Source: Halomonas smyrnensis AAD6
GTDB lineage: Bacteria; Pseudomonadota; Gammaproteobacteria; Pseudomonadales; Halomonadaceae
Length of the DNA stretch: 64,000 nt
Assembly (NCBI RefSeq): GCF_000265245.1
Contig: NZ_AJKS02000005.1
Location: 186,001 to 250,000 of the forward strand
Direction: 5' to 3'
Both the position numbers and the translations under genes were made by a program. Position 1 is the stretch's first letter; each line of letters starts with the position of its first letter. Below the pieces are notes generated by a model. The model did no database searches, was not told the origin of the DNA, and was given only the letters and a program-made list of their open reading frames with translations. Shown one piece after another: positions 8,412 to 16,684 of this stretch.

Positions 8412-9488
8412 GTGGCCGCCTACGTACTGCGCCGCCTGCTGCTGATGATCCCCACCCTGCTGGGGATCATGTTGCTCAACTTCCTCATCGTGCAGGCCGC
8501 CCCTGGCGGCCCCATCGACCAGATGTTGGCCCGCTTCGAGGGCCTGTCGACCCAGGCCAGCACCCGTCTCGAGGGCGGCGGCGGCGACAGCGCGGGCAGC
8601 GGCGGCGAATCCCGCGGCGCCCGCGGCGTGCCACAGCAGTACATCGACCGCCTCGAGACCCAGTTCGGCTTCGACGAGCCGGCCTACCAGCGCTTCCTCG
8701 ACATGCTCGTCGACTACGCCACCTTCGACCTGGGCGAGAGCTTCTTCCGCGGCGAGCCGGTCACCACCCTGATGCTCGAACGCCTGCCGGTATCGATCTC
8801 GCTGGGCCTCTGGACCACCCTGCTGGTCTACCTGATCTCGATCCCGCTGGGCATCCGCAAGGCGCTTCGCCATGGCTCGCGCTTCGACGTCTGGAGCTCG
8901 GGCCTGGTGATCGTCGGCTACGCCATCCCGGGCTTCCTGTTCGCCATCCTGCTGATCGTTCTGTTCGCCGGCGGCAGCTACTGGGACGTGTTCCCGCTGC
9001 GCGGCCTGACCTCACCGGACTTCAGCGATCTCTCCGCCTGGGGCAAGGTCAAGGACTACTTCTGGCACATCAGTCTACCGGTGCTGGCCTCGGCGATCGG
9101 CAGCTTCGCCACCCTGACCATGCTGACCAAGAACAGCTTCCTCGACGAGATCCACAAGCAGTACGTGCTGACCGCCCGGGCCAAGGGCGCCAGCGACCGC
9201 CGCGTGCTCTACGGCCACGTGTTCCGCAACGCCATGCTGATCATCATCGCCGGGCTGCCCTCGGCGCTGGTGGCGATCTTCTTCACCGGCTCGCTGCTGA
9301 TCGAGGTGATCTTCTCGCTCAACGGCCTCGGCCTGCTGGGCTTCGAGGCGGTGATGCAGCGCGACTACCCGGTGATCTTCGGCACCCTGTATCTCTACAC
9401 CCTGATCGGGCTGATCCTGAAGCTGGTCTCGGATCTGACCTACGTGTGGGTCGACCCGCGCATCGACTTCGAGACACGGGAGTCCTGA
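8412..9488 (+). CDS. yejB: ABC transporter permease YejB
   Basis: First membrane subunit of the Yej peptide/microcin C importer, 358 residues. It starts at GTG 8412 with AAGGA eight bases upstream. The N-terminus [19 protein letters not shown] is the first transmembrane helix, followed by a long periplasmic segment rich in glycine and serine. The remaining helices follow, with the EAA loop at [20 protein letters not shown] that docks the ATPase. It ends three bases before the yejE start. Confidence 0.94.
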   Translation: MAAYVLRRLLLMIPTLLGIMLLNFLIVQAAPGGPIDQMLARFEGLSTQASTRLEGGGGDSAGSGGESRGARGVPQQYIDRLETQFGFDEPAYQRFLDMLVDYATFDLGESFFRGEPVTTLMLERLPVSISLGLWTTLLVYLISIPLGIRKALRHGSRFDVWSSGLVIVGYAIPGFLFAILLIVLFAGGSYWDVFPLRGLTSPDFSDLSAWGKVKDYFWHISLPVLASAIGSFATLTMLTKNSFLDEIHKQYVLTARAKGASDRRVLYGHVFRNAMLIIIAGLPSALVAIFFTGSLLIEVIFSLNGLGLLGFEAVMQRDYPVIFGTLYLYTLIGLILKLVSDLTYVWVDPRIDFETRES

Positions 9489-9490
9489 GC

Positions 9491-10579
9491 ATGGCACTGA
9501 GCGAGCGTTTCTCTCCCATCACCCGCCGCCGGCTGGCGGTGTTCCGCGGCAACCCTCGCGCGCGCCTGTCGCTGTGGCTGTTCATGGCGCTGTTCGTGGT
9601 CAGCCTCGGCGCCGAGCTGGTGGCCAACGACCGGCCGCTGCTGGTCAACTACCAGGGCCAGTGGTACGCACCGCTGATCGTCGACTACCCGGACAGCGCC
9701 TTCGGCGGCTTCCTGCCCACCCCGGCGGACTATCGCGACCCCTACACCCGCGAGGCCATCGAGGCCGACGGCTGGATGCTGTGGCCGCCGATCCCGTTCT
9801 CCTACGACACCCTGGATCAGGACCTCGACCATCCGGCGCCCTCGCCGCCCGACGCCCGCCACTGGCTGGGCACCGACGACCAGGGCCGCGACGTGCTGGC
9901 CCGGGTGATCTACGGCTTCCGCCTGTCGGTGGTGTTCGCCCTGGTGCTGACCGCCGGCTCGCTGGCCCTGGGCGTCGCCATCGGCGGCGTGCAGGGCTAC
10001 TTCGGCGGCAAGGTCGACCTGATCGGCCAGCGCCTGATCGAGATCTGGTCCGGCCTGCCGGTGCTGTTCCTGCTGATCATCCTGGCCAGCCTGGTCGAGC
10101 CGAACCTGTGGTGGCTGCTCGGCATCATGCTGCTGTTCTCCTGGCTGGGGCTGGTCGACGTGGTGCGTGCCGAGTTCCTGCGCGCCCGCAACCTGGAATA
10201 CGTGCGCGCCGCCAGGGCCATGGGCCTGCCGTCGCGCATCATCATGCGCCGCCACGTGCTGCCCAACGCCATGGTCGCCACCCTGACCTTCATCCCGTTC
10301 CTGTTCACCGGCGCCATCACCACCCTCACCGCCCTGGACTTCCTCGGTTTCGGCCTGCCGCCGGGCTCGCCGTCGCTGGGCGAGCTGGTGGCCCAGGGCA
10401 AGAACAACCTCCAGGCGCCGTGGCTCGGCATCACCGCCTTTTTGACCCTGGCGGTGATGCTGTCGCTGCTGGTGTTCATCGGCGAGGGCCTGCGCGACGC
10501 CTTCGATCCGCGCCACATCCAGCACGCCAGCGGCAAGGCCGACGGCGAGCGCCAGACTGCCACTGGGAGCGCCAGATGA
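9491..10579 (+). CDS. yejE: ABC transporter permease YejE
   Basis: Second membrane subunit, 362 residues. The start ATG at 9491 follows the yejB stop by two bases; a longer frame to 9446 would lie inside yejB. Hallmarks are the N-terminal RLSLWLFMALFVVSLGAELVANDRP and the YejE-type periplasmic segment (QGQWYAPLIVDYPDSAFGG). The OppC-like motif LGTDDQGRDVLARVIYG is also present. The EAA loop RAARAMGLPSRIIMRRHVLPNAM and the final helices complete the pattern. Its stop overlaps the yejF start (ATGA). Confidence 0.94.
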   Translation: MALSERFSPITRRRLAVFRGNPRARLSLWLFMALFVVSLGAELVANDRPLLVNYQGQWYAPLIVDYPDSAFGGFLPTPADYRDPYTREAIEADGWMLWPPIPFSYDTLDQDLDHPAPSPPDARHWLGTDDQGRDVLARVIYGFRLSVVFALVLTAGSLALGVAIGGVQGYFGGKVDLIGQRLIEIWSGLPVLFLLIILASLVEPNLWWLLGIMLLFSWLGLVDVVRAEFLRARNLEYVRAARAMGLPSRIIMRRHVLPNAMVATLTFIPFLFTGAITTLTALDFLGFGLPPGSPSLGELVAQGKNNLQAPWLGITAFLTLAVMLSLLVFIGEGLRDAFDPRHIQHASGKADGERQTATGSAR

Positions 10580-12168
10580 GCGACGAGACCCTGCTTCGCC
10601 TCGAGGATCTGACCATCGCCTTCGACGACGCCCCGGTGGTCGAGGCGCTGTCGCTGCAGGTGCGCTCCGGCGAGACCCTGGCGCTGGTCGGCGAGTCCGG
10701 CTCCGGCAAGTCGGTATCGGCGCTCGGCGCCCTGGGCCTGCTGCCCCCCGGGGCCCGGGTCAGCGGGACGCGCCGGCTCGGCGACACCGATCTCGCGCGG
10801 CTATCGACGCGCGACTGGCGCGCGATCCGCGGCGGACGAGTCGGCTTCGTGTTCCAGGAGCCGATGACCTCGCTCAACCCGCTGCACACCGTGGCCCGCC
10901 AGATCGGCGAGACCCTGCGCCTGCACCAGGGGCTTCGCGGCGTGGCCGCCCGCCGACGCGCCCGAGAGCTGCTCGAGCAGGTCCAGCTGCCCCGCGCCGA
11001 GGAGCTGCTCGACGCCTGGCCCCACCAGCTCTCCGGCGGCCAGCGTCAGCGCGTGATGATCGCCATGGCCATCGCCAACCACCCGCGGCTGCTGATCGCC
11101 GACGAGCCGACCACCGCGCTGGACGTCACCGTGCAGCAGGAGATCCTGGCGCTGCTGGCCGAGCTGCGCGATACCCACGGCATGGGCATGCTGTTCATCA
11201 CCCACGACCTCAACCTGGTGCGCCGCCACGCCGATCGGGTCTGCGTCATGCGCCACGGCCGGGTCCAGGAGACCGGCCCGGTGTCGCGGGTGTTCGAGAC
11301 CCCCGAGAGCCCCTATACCCGCGAGCTGCTGGCCGCCGACCCCACCGGCCGCCCCGAGCCGCTCACCCATCGCCCCCCGCTGCTCAGCGCCCGCGGGCTC
11401 GGGATCCGCTTCCAGCGGCCGAAGAAACTCTTCAGCCGCCGACCGCCGGCCTTCGAGGCGGTCAAGCCGCTGGACCTCGCGGTCGCGCCGGGCGAGACGC
11501 TCGGCATCGTCGGCGAATCCGGCTCCGGCAAGACCACCCTCGCCCTGGCGCTGCTGCGCCTGCAGCAGAGCGACGGCGAGATCACCTTCGACGGCCAGCG
11601 TCTCGACCGCCTCCACGGCGACGCCCTGCGCCGCCAGCGGCGGCGGCTGCAGGTGGTGTTCCAGGACCCTTACGGCTCGCTGTCGCCGCGCATGCCGGTA
11701 GCCGATATCGTCAGCGAGGGGCTGCGCTTCCACCACCCCGAGCTGGACGATGCCGAGGTCGACCGCCGCGTGCGCGCCACCCTGCGCGAGGTCGGCCTGC
11801 CCGAGGAATGTGGCGCCCGCTATCCACACGAGTTCTCCGGCGGCCAGCGTCAGCGCATCGCCGTGGCCCGTGCCCTCATCCTCGAGCCGTCGCTGCTGGT
11901 GCTCGATGAGCCGACCTCGGCGCTCGACCGCACCGTGCAGAAGCAGCTGGTCACCCTGCTGCGCGAGCTGCAGCGCAAGCGCGGGCTCAGCTATCTGTTC
12001 ATCAGCCACGACCTGGCCGTGGTACGCGCCATGGCCCATCGCCTGCTGGTGCTCAAGGACGGCGAGGTCGTCGAACAGGGCGACTGCGAGGCCGTGCTGA
12101 CCCGGCCGACAACCGACTACACCCGCGCCCTGGTCGAGGCCGCGGGGCTGTCGTCGATGTCACCATGA
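10576..12168 (+). CDS. yejF: Duplicated ATP-binding subunit YejF
   Basis: ATPase of the Yej importer with two full ABC domains in one 530-residue chain, as in E. coli YejF. Domain 1 has Walker A GESGSGKS, signature LSGGQRQRV and Walker [13 protein letters not shown]. Domain 2 has [18 protein letters not shown] and [12 protein letters not shown], each with its H-loop ([10 protein letters not shown] and [10 protein letters not shown]). The start ATG overlaps the yejE stop, so translation is coupled. A much longer open frame in the same register runs back through yejE but is a shadow. Confidence 0.95.
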   Translation: MSDETLLRLEDLTIAFDDAPVVEALSLQVRSGETLALVGESGSGKSVSALGALGLLPPGARVSGTRRLGDTDLARLSTRDWRAIRGGRVGFVFQEPMTSLNPLHTVARQIGETLRLHQGLRGVAARRRARELLEQVQLPRAEELLDAWPHQLSGGQRQRVMIAMAIANHPRLLIADEPTTALDVTVQQEILALLAELRDTHGMGMLFITHDLNLVRRHADRVCVMRHGRVQETGPVSRVFETPESPYTRELLAADPTGRPEPLTHRPPLLSARGLGIRFQRPKKLFSRRPPAFEAVKPLDLAVAPGETLGIVGESGSGKTTLALALLRLQQSDGEITFDGQRLDRLHGDALRRQRRRLQVVFQDPYGSLSPRMPVADIVSEGLRFHHPELDDAEVDRRVRATLREVGLPEECGARYPHEFSGGQRQRIAVARALILEPSLLVLDEPTSALDRTVQKQLVTLLRELQRKRGLSYLFISHDLAVVRAMAHRLLVLKDGEVVEQGDCEAVLTRPTTDYTRALVEAAGLSSMSP

Positions 12169-12197
12169 GCGCCGTCATCGGCGTCGCCGCCTCCCCC

Positions 12198-12218
12198 GCG
12201 GCCTGATCACCAGGCCGC
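12198..12218 (+). terminator. Hairpin downstream of yejF, no U-tract
   Basis: Perfect 8-bp stem GCGGCCTG / CAGGCCGC with a five-base loop, 30 bp after the yejF stop. No T run follows, so it is a terminator-like or 3'-protecting hairpin only. Confidence 0.3.
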
Positions 12219-12248
12219 ACCGAGTCGATGATGCTGTAGAAGTGACTG

Positions 12249-12265
12249 AAGATAACGGTATAAAT
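12249..12265 (+). repeat. 17-bp AT-rich motif shared with 51812-51828
   Basis: The sequence AAGATAACGGTATAAAT occurs here, about 90 bp upstream of the diguanylate cyclase start, and again at 51812-51828. Similarity extends a few bases on each side (TG before; a run resembling CCGAGAC after). It is conspicuously AT-rich in GC-rich DNA, includes a TATAAA box, and its core ATAACGGTAT is an 8-of-10 palindrome. It could be a promoter/operator or a fragment of a dispersed repeat. Confidence 0.5.
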
Positions 12266-12291
12266 CCGAGACGACCCGGGAGACGGTTGTG

Positions 12292-12320
12292 CTGGCACCG
12301 AAGGGCCGCCTATCTATACT
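12292..12320 (+). promoter_or_regulatory. Candidate sigma-70 promoter of the diguanylate cyclase gene
   Basis: CTGGCA (-35-like, 4 of 6) is separated by 17 bp from TATACT (-10, 5 of 6). The -10 box ends 32 bases before the ATG at 12353. It is a visual match only; the upstream TATAAA in the 17-bp motif is an alternative. Confidence 0.4.
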
Positions 12321-12352
12321 TGCCGAGTGTCGAAGGAACGAGAGGAATCGGG

Positions 12353-14092
12353 ATGCGTCAGGCAAGGATGTGGCTGACCGCCGCGACGCTGCTGTGCCTG
12401 GCGGCCCTGTGGGCCGGCTCGGCGATGGCGGCATCGCGCGACCTGGGCGCCGGCTGGGAGTATCGCTGGGGCGACTCGCCCATGACCGCCGACGGCGTGC
12501 CGACCTGGACACGGCCGAGCGATGACGCGGCCTGGCAGGCCATCGACTTCCCCGCCAACCCACCCGGCCGCCGCGGCCAGACCCACGCCTGGTTCCGCAC
12601 GGTCCTCCCCGACGGCGACTGGCGCGACCCGGTGCTCTACATCACCAGCATCGACCTGATCGCCGAGGCCTATCTGGACGGCGAGCGCCTCTATCACCAC
12701 GGCACCTTCGACGCCGCCGGCAACGGCCGCTTCGCCGGCTGGCCCTGGCACATGATCCGCCTTCCCGAGGACTTCCCCGGCCGCCTCCTGACCCTGCGGG
12801 TCTACTCCGACTACACCGCCATCGGCCTGTGGGGCGAGGTCAGGCTGATGGAGCGGGCCGAGCTGTACGACCTCCTGCTGCGCGACTCCTTCGATGCCCT
12901 CATCGTCGGCCCGCTGTGCCTGCTGCTGGCGCTGCTCGCCGGCGGCTTCGCACTGTTCCAGGACGATCGCCGCCGCTTCCTACCCATCGGCCTGTTCGCC
13001 CTGGGCTCCGGCGTCATGATCCTGGCCGAATGTCCGGCCAGTCAGCTGCTGATCGACCGCCCGCTGCTGTGGAACGGCCTCACCGCCGCGGGCTACTTCA
13101 GCCTGCCGGTCGCGCTGGGGCTGCTGCTGGAACACTGGTTCGCCGACACCCGGGCTCGCCGCATCCGCCGCATCTGGCAGGCCCATCTGCTCTATCTGGT
13201 GGGCGCGCTGAGCGCCAGCGGGCTCGGCTGGGTCGAGCTGTCGATGACCTTCCCGGTGTTCGACGCGCTGCTGGTCGTCAGCCTCGTCCTGCTGCTGGCG
13301 ATCATCGTGCCCTATCTCGGGCGATTCGATGCCCGGCAGCGGGCCATACTGGGCGCCTTCGCCCTCTTCGGGGCATTGCTGCTGATCGACATGGCCGTGG
13401 CCCACGGCTTGCTACCCTGGCGGCGGGTGCCAACCAGCGCCGGGGCGCTGGCCTTTGCCCTGGTCATCGCGGGCATCTCGCTGATCGACTATGCCCATAC
13501 GCAGCGTGAACTGAAGCGTCTCAACAGGCAGCTCGAGCAGGAGGTCGAGGAGCGAACACAACGGCTGCAGCAGCTGGTGGATCGGCTCGAGATCGACTCC
13601 ACCACCGACCCGTTGACCGGCCTGCACAATCGCCGCCACTTCGACGAGTGCCTGCGCCAGGAAACCCACCGGGCCAGGACGCGGCAGGCGCCACTGGCGC
13701 TGGCGATGCTCGACATCGACCACTTCAAGCGCATCAACGACAGTCACGGCCATGCGGCCGGCGACCGGATCCTGGCGGGCGTCGCGGTCGCGCTGCGGGA
13801 GCACTTCCGCGACGACGACGAGATATGCCGCATCGGCGGCGAGGAGTTCGTGGTGCTGCTGCCCGGCGCCGGCGCCGACACGGCAAGGGAGCGCGCGGCC
13901 TCGCTGATGGCCGGCCTGGCCGACCGCGTCTACTGGCACGACGGCCACATGCTGGGCCCGGTGACCCTGTCCTGCGGCATCGCCGCCTACCCGGCACACA
14001 CCGACGATCCCCTGGCGCTGCCCGATCTGGCCGACCGGGCGCTGTACGGCGCCAAGAAGACCGGCCGCAACCGCATCATCACCGCGACATGA
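12353..14092 (+). CDS. 7TMR-DISM membrane-bound diguanylate cyclase
   Basis: A 579-residue membrane enzyme that would make c-di-GMP. Domain order: signal peptide (cleavage near SAMAAS), a periplasmic 7TMR-DISMED2-type sensory domain (about residues 30-185), seven hydrophobic helices (about 190-390), a coiled coil (LKRLNRQLEQEVEERTQRLQQ), and a C-terminal GGDEF domain. The active site reads GGEEF (about residue 495). An RxxD inhibitory site (RDDD) lies exactly five residues before it, so the enzyme is predicted active and product-inhibited. The start ATG 12353 is chosen because the signal peptide begins there and GAGAGGAA precedes it. The ligand sensed is unknown. Confidence 0.9.
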   Translation: MRQARMWLTAATLLCLAALWAGSAMAASRDLGAGWEYRWGDSPMTADGVPTWTRPSDDAAWQAIDFPANPPGRRGQTHAWFRTVLPDGDWRDPVLYITSIDLIAEAYLDGERLYHHGTFDAAGNGRFAGWPWHMIRLPEDFPGRLLTLRVYSDYTAIGLWGEVRLMERAELYDLLLRDSFDALIVGPLCLLLALLAGGFALFQDDRRRFLPIGLFALGSGVMILAECPASQLLIDRPLLWNGLTAAGYFSLPVALGLLLEHWFADTRARRIRRIWQAHLLYLVGALSASGLGWVELSMTFPVFDALLVVSLVLLLAIIVPYLGRFDARQRAILGAFALFGALLLIDMAVAHGLLPWRRVPTSAGALAFALVIAGISLIDYAHTQRELKRLNRQLEQEVEERTQRLQQLVDRLEIDSTTDPLTGLHNRRHFDECLRQETHRARTRQAPLALAMLDIDHFKRINDSHGHAAGDRILAGVAVALREHFRDDDEICRIGGEEFVVLLPGAGADTARERAASLMAGLADRVYWHDGHMLGPVTLSCGIAAYPAHTDDPLALPDLADRALYGAKKTGRNRIITAT

Positions 14093-14119
14093 GGATCGAC
14101 CTCAGGCGGAACTCACCCC

Positions 14120-14821
14120 TCAGAACAGCGCCACTTCCTCGGCGCTGAGCTCGCGCCATTCCCCGGGCGCCAGTTCGGGATCCAGCGTCAGCGCGCCGAT
14201 CGATTCACGGTGCAGTATCTCGACGTGGTTGCCGATGGCGGCAAACATGCGGCGCACCTGGTGGTAACGGCCCTCGTGGACGGTCAGCCGCGCGTGCAGT
14301 GAGTCGAGCATCTCGAGCTCGGACGGCCGCGTCGGCGCCTCGTCACCCTCGAGCTCGATGCCCTCGGCGAAGGCCGCCACCGCGCGCTCGGCCTCGGCGC
14401 CTTCCAGGGGACGCGCCAGGGTCGCCAGATAGACCTTGGCGCAGCCGCGCTTCGGCGAAGTCACGCGATGCGACCACTGGCCGTCGTCGCTGAGCAGCAG
14501 CAGGCCGGTGGTCTCCACGTCGAGCCGCCCCACCGTCTGCAGGCGCTCGGCCTTGGGCAGGTCGATCAGGTCCATGGCGCGCGGATAGAGGCCGCGGCGC
14601 GCCGTGCATTCCACGCCTTCCGGCTTGTGCAGCATCACGTAGCGCAGCCCGACCAGCTCGAGGCGCTCGCCGTTCCAGGTGACGCGGTCATCGGCCGCGA
14701 GATGGCGGGCGGCCTTCTTCTCGCGCTCGCCGTTGACCTCGACCTCGCCGCGGAGCAGCGCCCGCTTGGCCAGGCTGCGGGTCATCTCGGTGCTTTCGGA
14801 GAGAAATCGATCCAGTCGCAT
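14120..14821 (-). CDS. rsuA: 16S rRNA pseudouridine(516) synthase
   Basis: Isomerises U516 of 16S rRNA. The 233-residue protein has an N-terminal S4 RNA-binding domain (MRLDRFLSESTEMTRSLAKR...) and the RsuA-type catalytic domain. The catalytic aspartate is in GRLDVETTGLLLLSDDG, and MLHKPEGVECTA and EGRYHQVRRMFAA are family motifs. Its start overlaps the yafV stop (TGATG), so the two are coupled. It is convergent with the diguanylate cyclase gene 27 bp away. Confidence 0.94.
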   Translation of the reverse strand: MRLDRFLSESTEMTRSLAKRALLRGEVEVNGEREKKAARHLAADDRVTWNGERLELVGLRYVMLHKPEGVECTARRGLYPRAMDLIDLPKAERLQTVGRLDVETTGLLLLSDDGQWSHRVTSPKRGCAKVYLATLARPLEGAEAERAVAAFAEGIELEGDEAPTRPSELEMLDSLHARLTVHEGRYHQVRRMFAAIGNHVEILHRESIGALTLDPELAPGEWRELSAEEVALF

Positions 14822-15636
14822 CAGGCACCCACTCCATCGGTCAGGCCGAAATGATCGGCGTCGCGCCAGGCCGGAAACTTCTCCCGGAAGGCATGCAGTT
14901 CGTCCAGCGACAGCGTCCCTGTCCTGACGAAAGCCACATCACGGGGCTCGTCGATCAGCGGCTCGCCCTTGGCGTCCACCAGCATCGAGTCACCGGCGTA
15001 GGCCAGGCCCTTGGCGTCCTCGCCGACGCGGTTGACGCCGATCACCGGGCACAGGTTCTCCACCGCGCGGGCCTGGAGCAGCACCCGCCAGGGATGGCGA
15101 CGCGGCGCCGGCCAGTTGGCCACGCACAGCAGCGCATCGTATTCGAAGGCTTCGCCGGCCTCGGGCCGCTGGCGCAGCCACACCGGGAAGCGCAGGTCGT
15201 AGCAGACGCTGAGCAGGATGCGGAAGCCCTTGAGCTCGACGATCACCCGCTCGTGGCCCATGGCATAGCGCTCGTGCTCGCCGGCCATGCGGAAAAGGTG
15301 GCGCTTGTCGTAGTGCACCAGGCTGCCGTCGGGGCGCGCCCAGATCAGGCGGTTGAAGCAGTCACCGTCTTCCACCACGGCTACGCTGCCGGTCACCACG
15401 CAGCCGCGTCGGGTCGCCTGCTCGCACAGCCAGGCCACGGTGGCGCTCTCGGCCATGGGCTCGGCCATCTCGCGGGAGTTCATGGTGAAGCCGGTGGCGA
15501 ACATCTCGGGCAGCACGATCAGGTCGGTGTCGTCGCCGTCGAGCTCGCCCAGCGACGCCTCCAGCATCCGGCAGTTCGCCTCGGGGTCTTCCCAGCGCAG
15601 GTCGGCCTGCACCAGGGTCGTTCTGAGTTCGCTCAT
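14821..15636 (-). CDS. yafV: YafV-like omega-amidase (nitrilase superfamily)
   Basis: Carbon-nitrogen hydrolase of 271 residues. The catalytic triad is visible: glutamate in VLPEMFATGFTM, lysine in HYDKRHLFRMAGEH and cysteine in LLSVCYDLRFPVW. The extended FATGFTMNS and RMAGEHERY motifs are typical of YafV/omega-amidase, which deamidates alpha-ketoglutaramate and alpha-ketosuccinamate in amide repair and methionine salvage. The start was set at the ATG at 15636 (MSELRTTLVQADL); an ATG 12 bp upstream is possible. Translationally coupled to rsuA. Confidence 0.9.
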   Translation of the reverse strand: MSELRTTLVQADLRWEDPEANCRMLEASLGELDGDDTDLIVLPEMFATGFTMNSREMAEPMAESATVAWLCEQATRRGCVVTGSVAVVEDGDCFNRLIWARPDGSLVHYDKRHLFRMAGEHERYAMGHERVIVELKGFRILLSVCYDLRFPVWLRQRPEAGEAFEYDALLCVANWPAPRRHPWRVLLQARAVENLCPVIGVNRVGEDAKGLAYAGDSMLVDAKGEPLIDEPRDVAFVRTGTLSLDELHAFREKFPAWRDADHFGLTDGVGA

Positions 15637-15759
15637 CGAGGACTCCATTGGGGATCAAACGGCCCCCATAGCCTAAACGAGAGCGCACGCCGACGCAGCC
15701 ATCACCCTGCCGGCCGGCACGCATGATAGGCTGTCGCTTTCTTGAACCGGGACGTGAAG

Positions 15760-16665
15760 ATGCCTTCGATCGACCGCGACACCCAGGCCGTCCAGGGCGT
15801 GGGATACGGCCTCGCCGCCTATCTGATGTGGGGCTGTTTCCCGCTGTTCTTCGCCCTCTTCGACGGCGTGCCCGCCTACGAGATCCTGGTGCACCGGGTG
15901 CTGTGGTCGTGCGTGTTCCTGGCCGGCGTGGCGACCGTGCTGCGCCGCTGGCGGCCGGTGCGCGAAGCCTTCGCCCGGCCGCGACAGCTGGGCAGGGTAC
16001 TGGGCTGCGCGGTGCTGATCGCGATCAACTGGGGCCTGTTCATCTACGCCGTCGAGACCCAGCACGTGCTGCAGGCGAGCCTCGGCTACTACCTGACGCC
16101 ACTGATCAACATCGCGCTGGGCATGCTGGTGCTGCGCGAGCGCATGAGCCGGGTGCAGGGACTGGCGGTGGGCCTGGCCGGCATCGCCATCGGCCTGCAG
16201 CTGGCGCTGCTCGGCACCCTGCCCTGGATCAGCCTGGTGTTGGCCCTGAGTTTCGGCACCTATGGCCTGCTGCGCAAGCAGGTGCCGCTGGACGGCCTCT
16301 CGGGGCTGCTGGTCGAGACCCTGCTGCTGCTGCCACTGGGCCTGGTGGCCCTGGGCGCGCTCAGCCAGGCCGGCCTGTCGCATCTGCTCGCCGACACCCG
16401 CACCACGCTGCTGCTGGTGGCCTGCGGGGTGATCACCGCCGTGCCGCTGCTGGCCTTCGCCGGCGCCGCCCGCCGCCTGCGCCTGGCCACCCTGGGCTTT
16501 CTGATGTACCTGAACCCCAGCGTGCAGTTCCTGATCGCCCTGTTCGTGTTCGACGAGCCGCTGGAACCGGCCCAGCTCGCCACCTTCGTGCTGATCTGGA
16601 TCGGCCTGGCGCTCTACAGCTGGTCGGCCTGGCAGCGCCGCGCGCCGTCACAGGCCCGCGCCTGA
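15760..16665 (+). CDS. rarD: RarD-type EamA/DMT superfamily transporter
   Basis: Inner-membrane permease of 301 residues with ten predicted helices in two EamA-like halves. The N-terminal GVGYGLAAYLMWGCFPLFFAL and the following YEILVHRVLWS are the RarD signature. The family is often annotated as chloramphenicol-sensitive RarD; true substrates are poorly defined. ATG at 15760 is preferred; an in-frame TTG at 15742 would add six residues. Divergent from yafV and convergent with the EAL gene, 20 bp away. Confidence 0.88.
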   Translation: MPSIDRDTQAVQGVGYGLAAYLMWGCFPLFFALFDGVPAYEILVHRVLWSCVFLAGVATVLRRWRPVREAFARPRQLGRVLGCAVLIAINWGLFIYAVETQHVLQASLGYYLTPLINIALGMLVLRERMSRVQGLAVGLAGIAIGLQLALLGTLPWISLVLALSFGTYGLLRKQVPLDGLSGLLVETLLLLPLGLVALGALSQAGLSHLLADTRTTLLLVACGVITAVPLLAFAGAARRLRLATLGFLMYLNPSVQFLIALFVFDEPLEPAQLATFVLIWIGLALYSWSAWQRRAPSQARA

Positions 16666-16684
16666 GCGTGACCGAACCGCGGGG

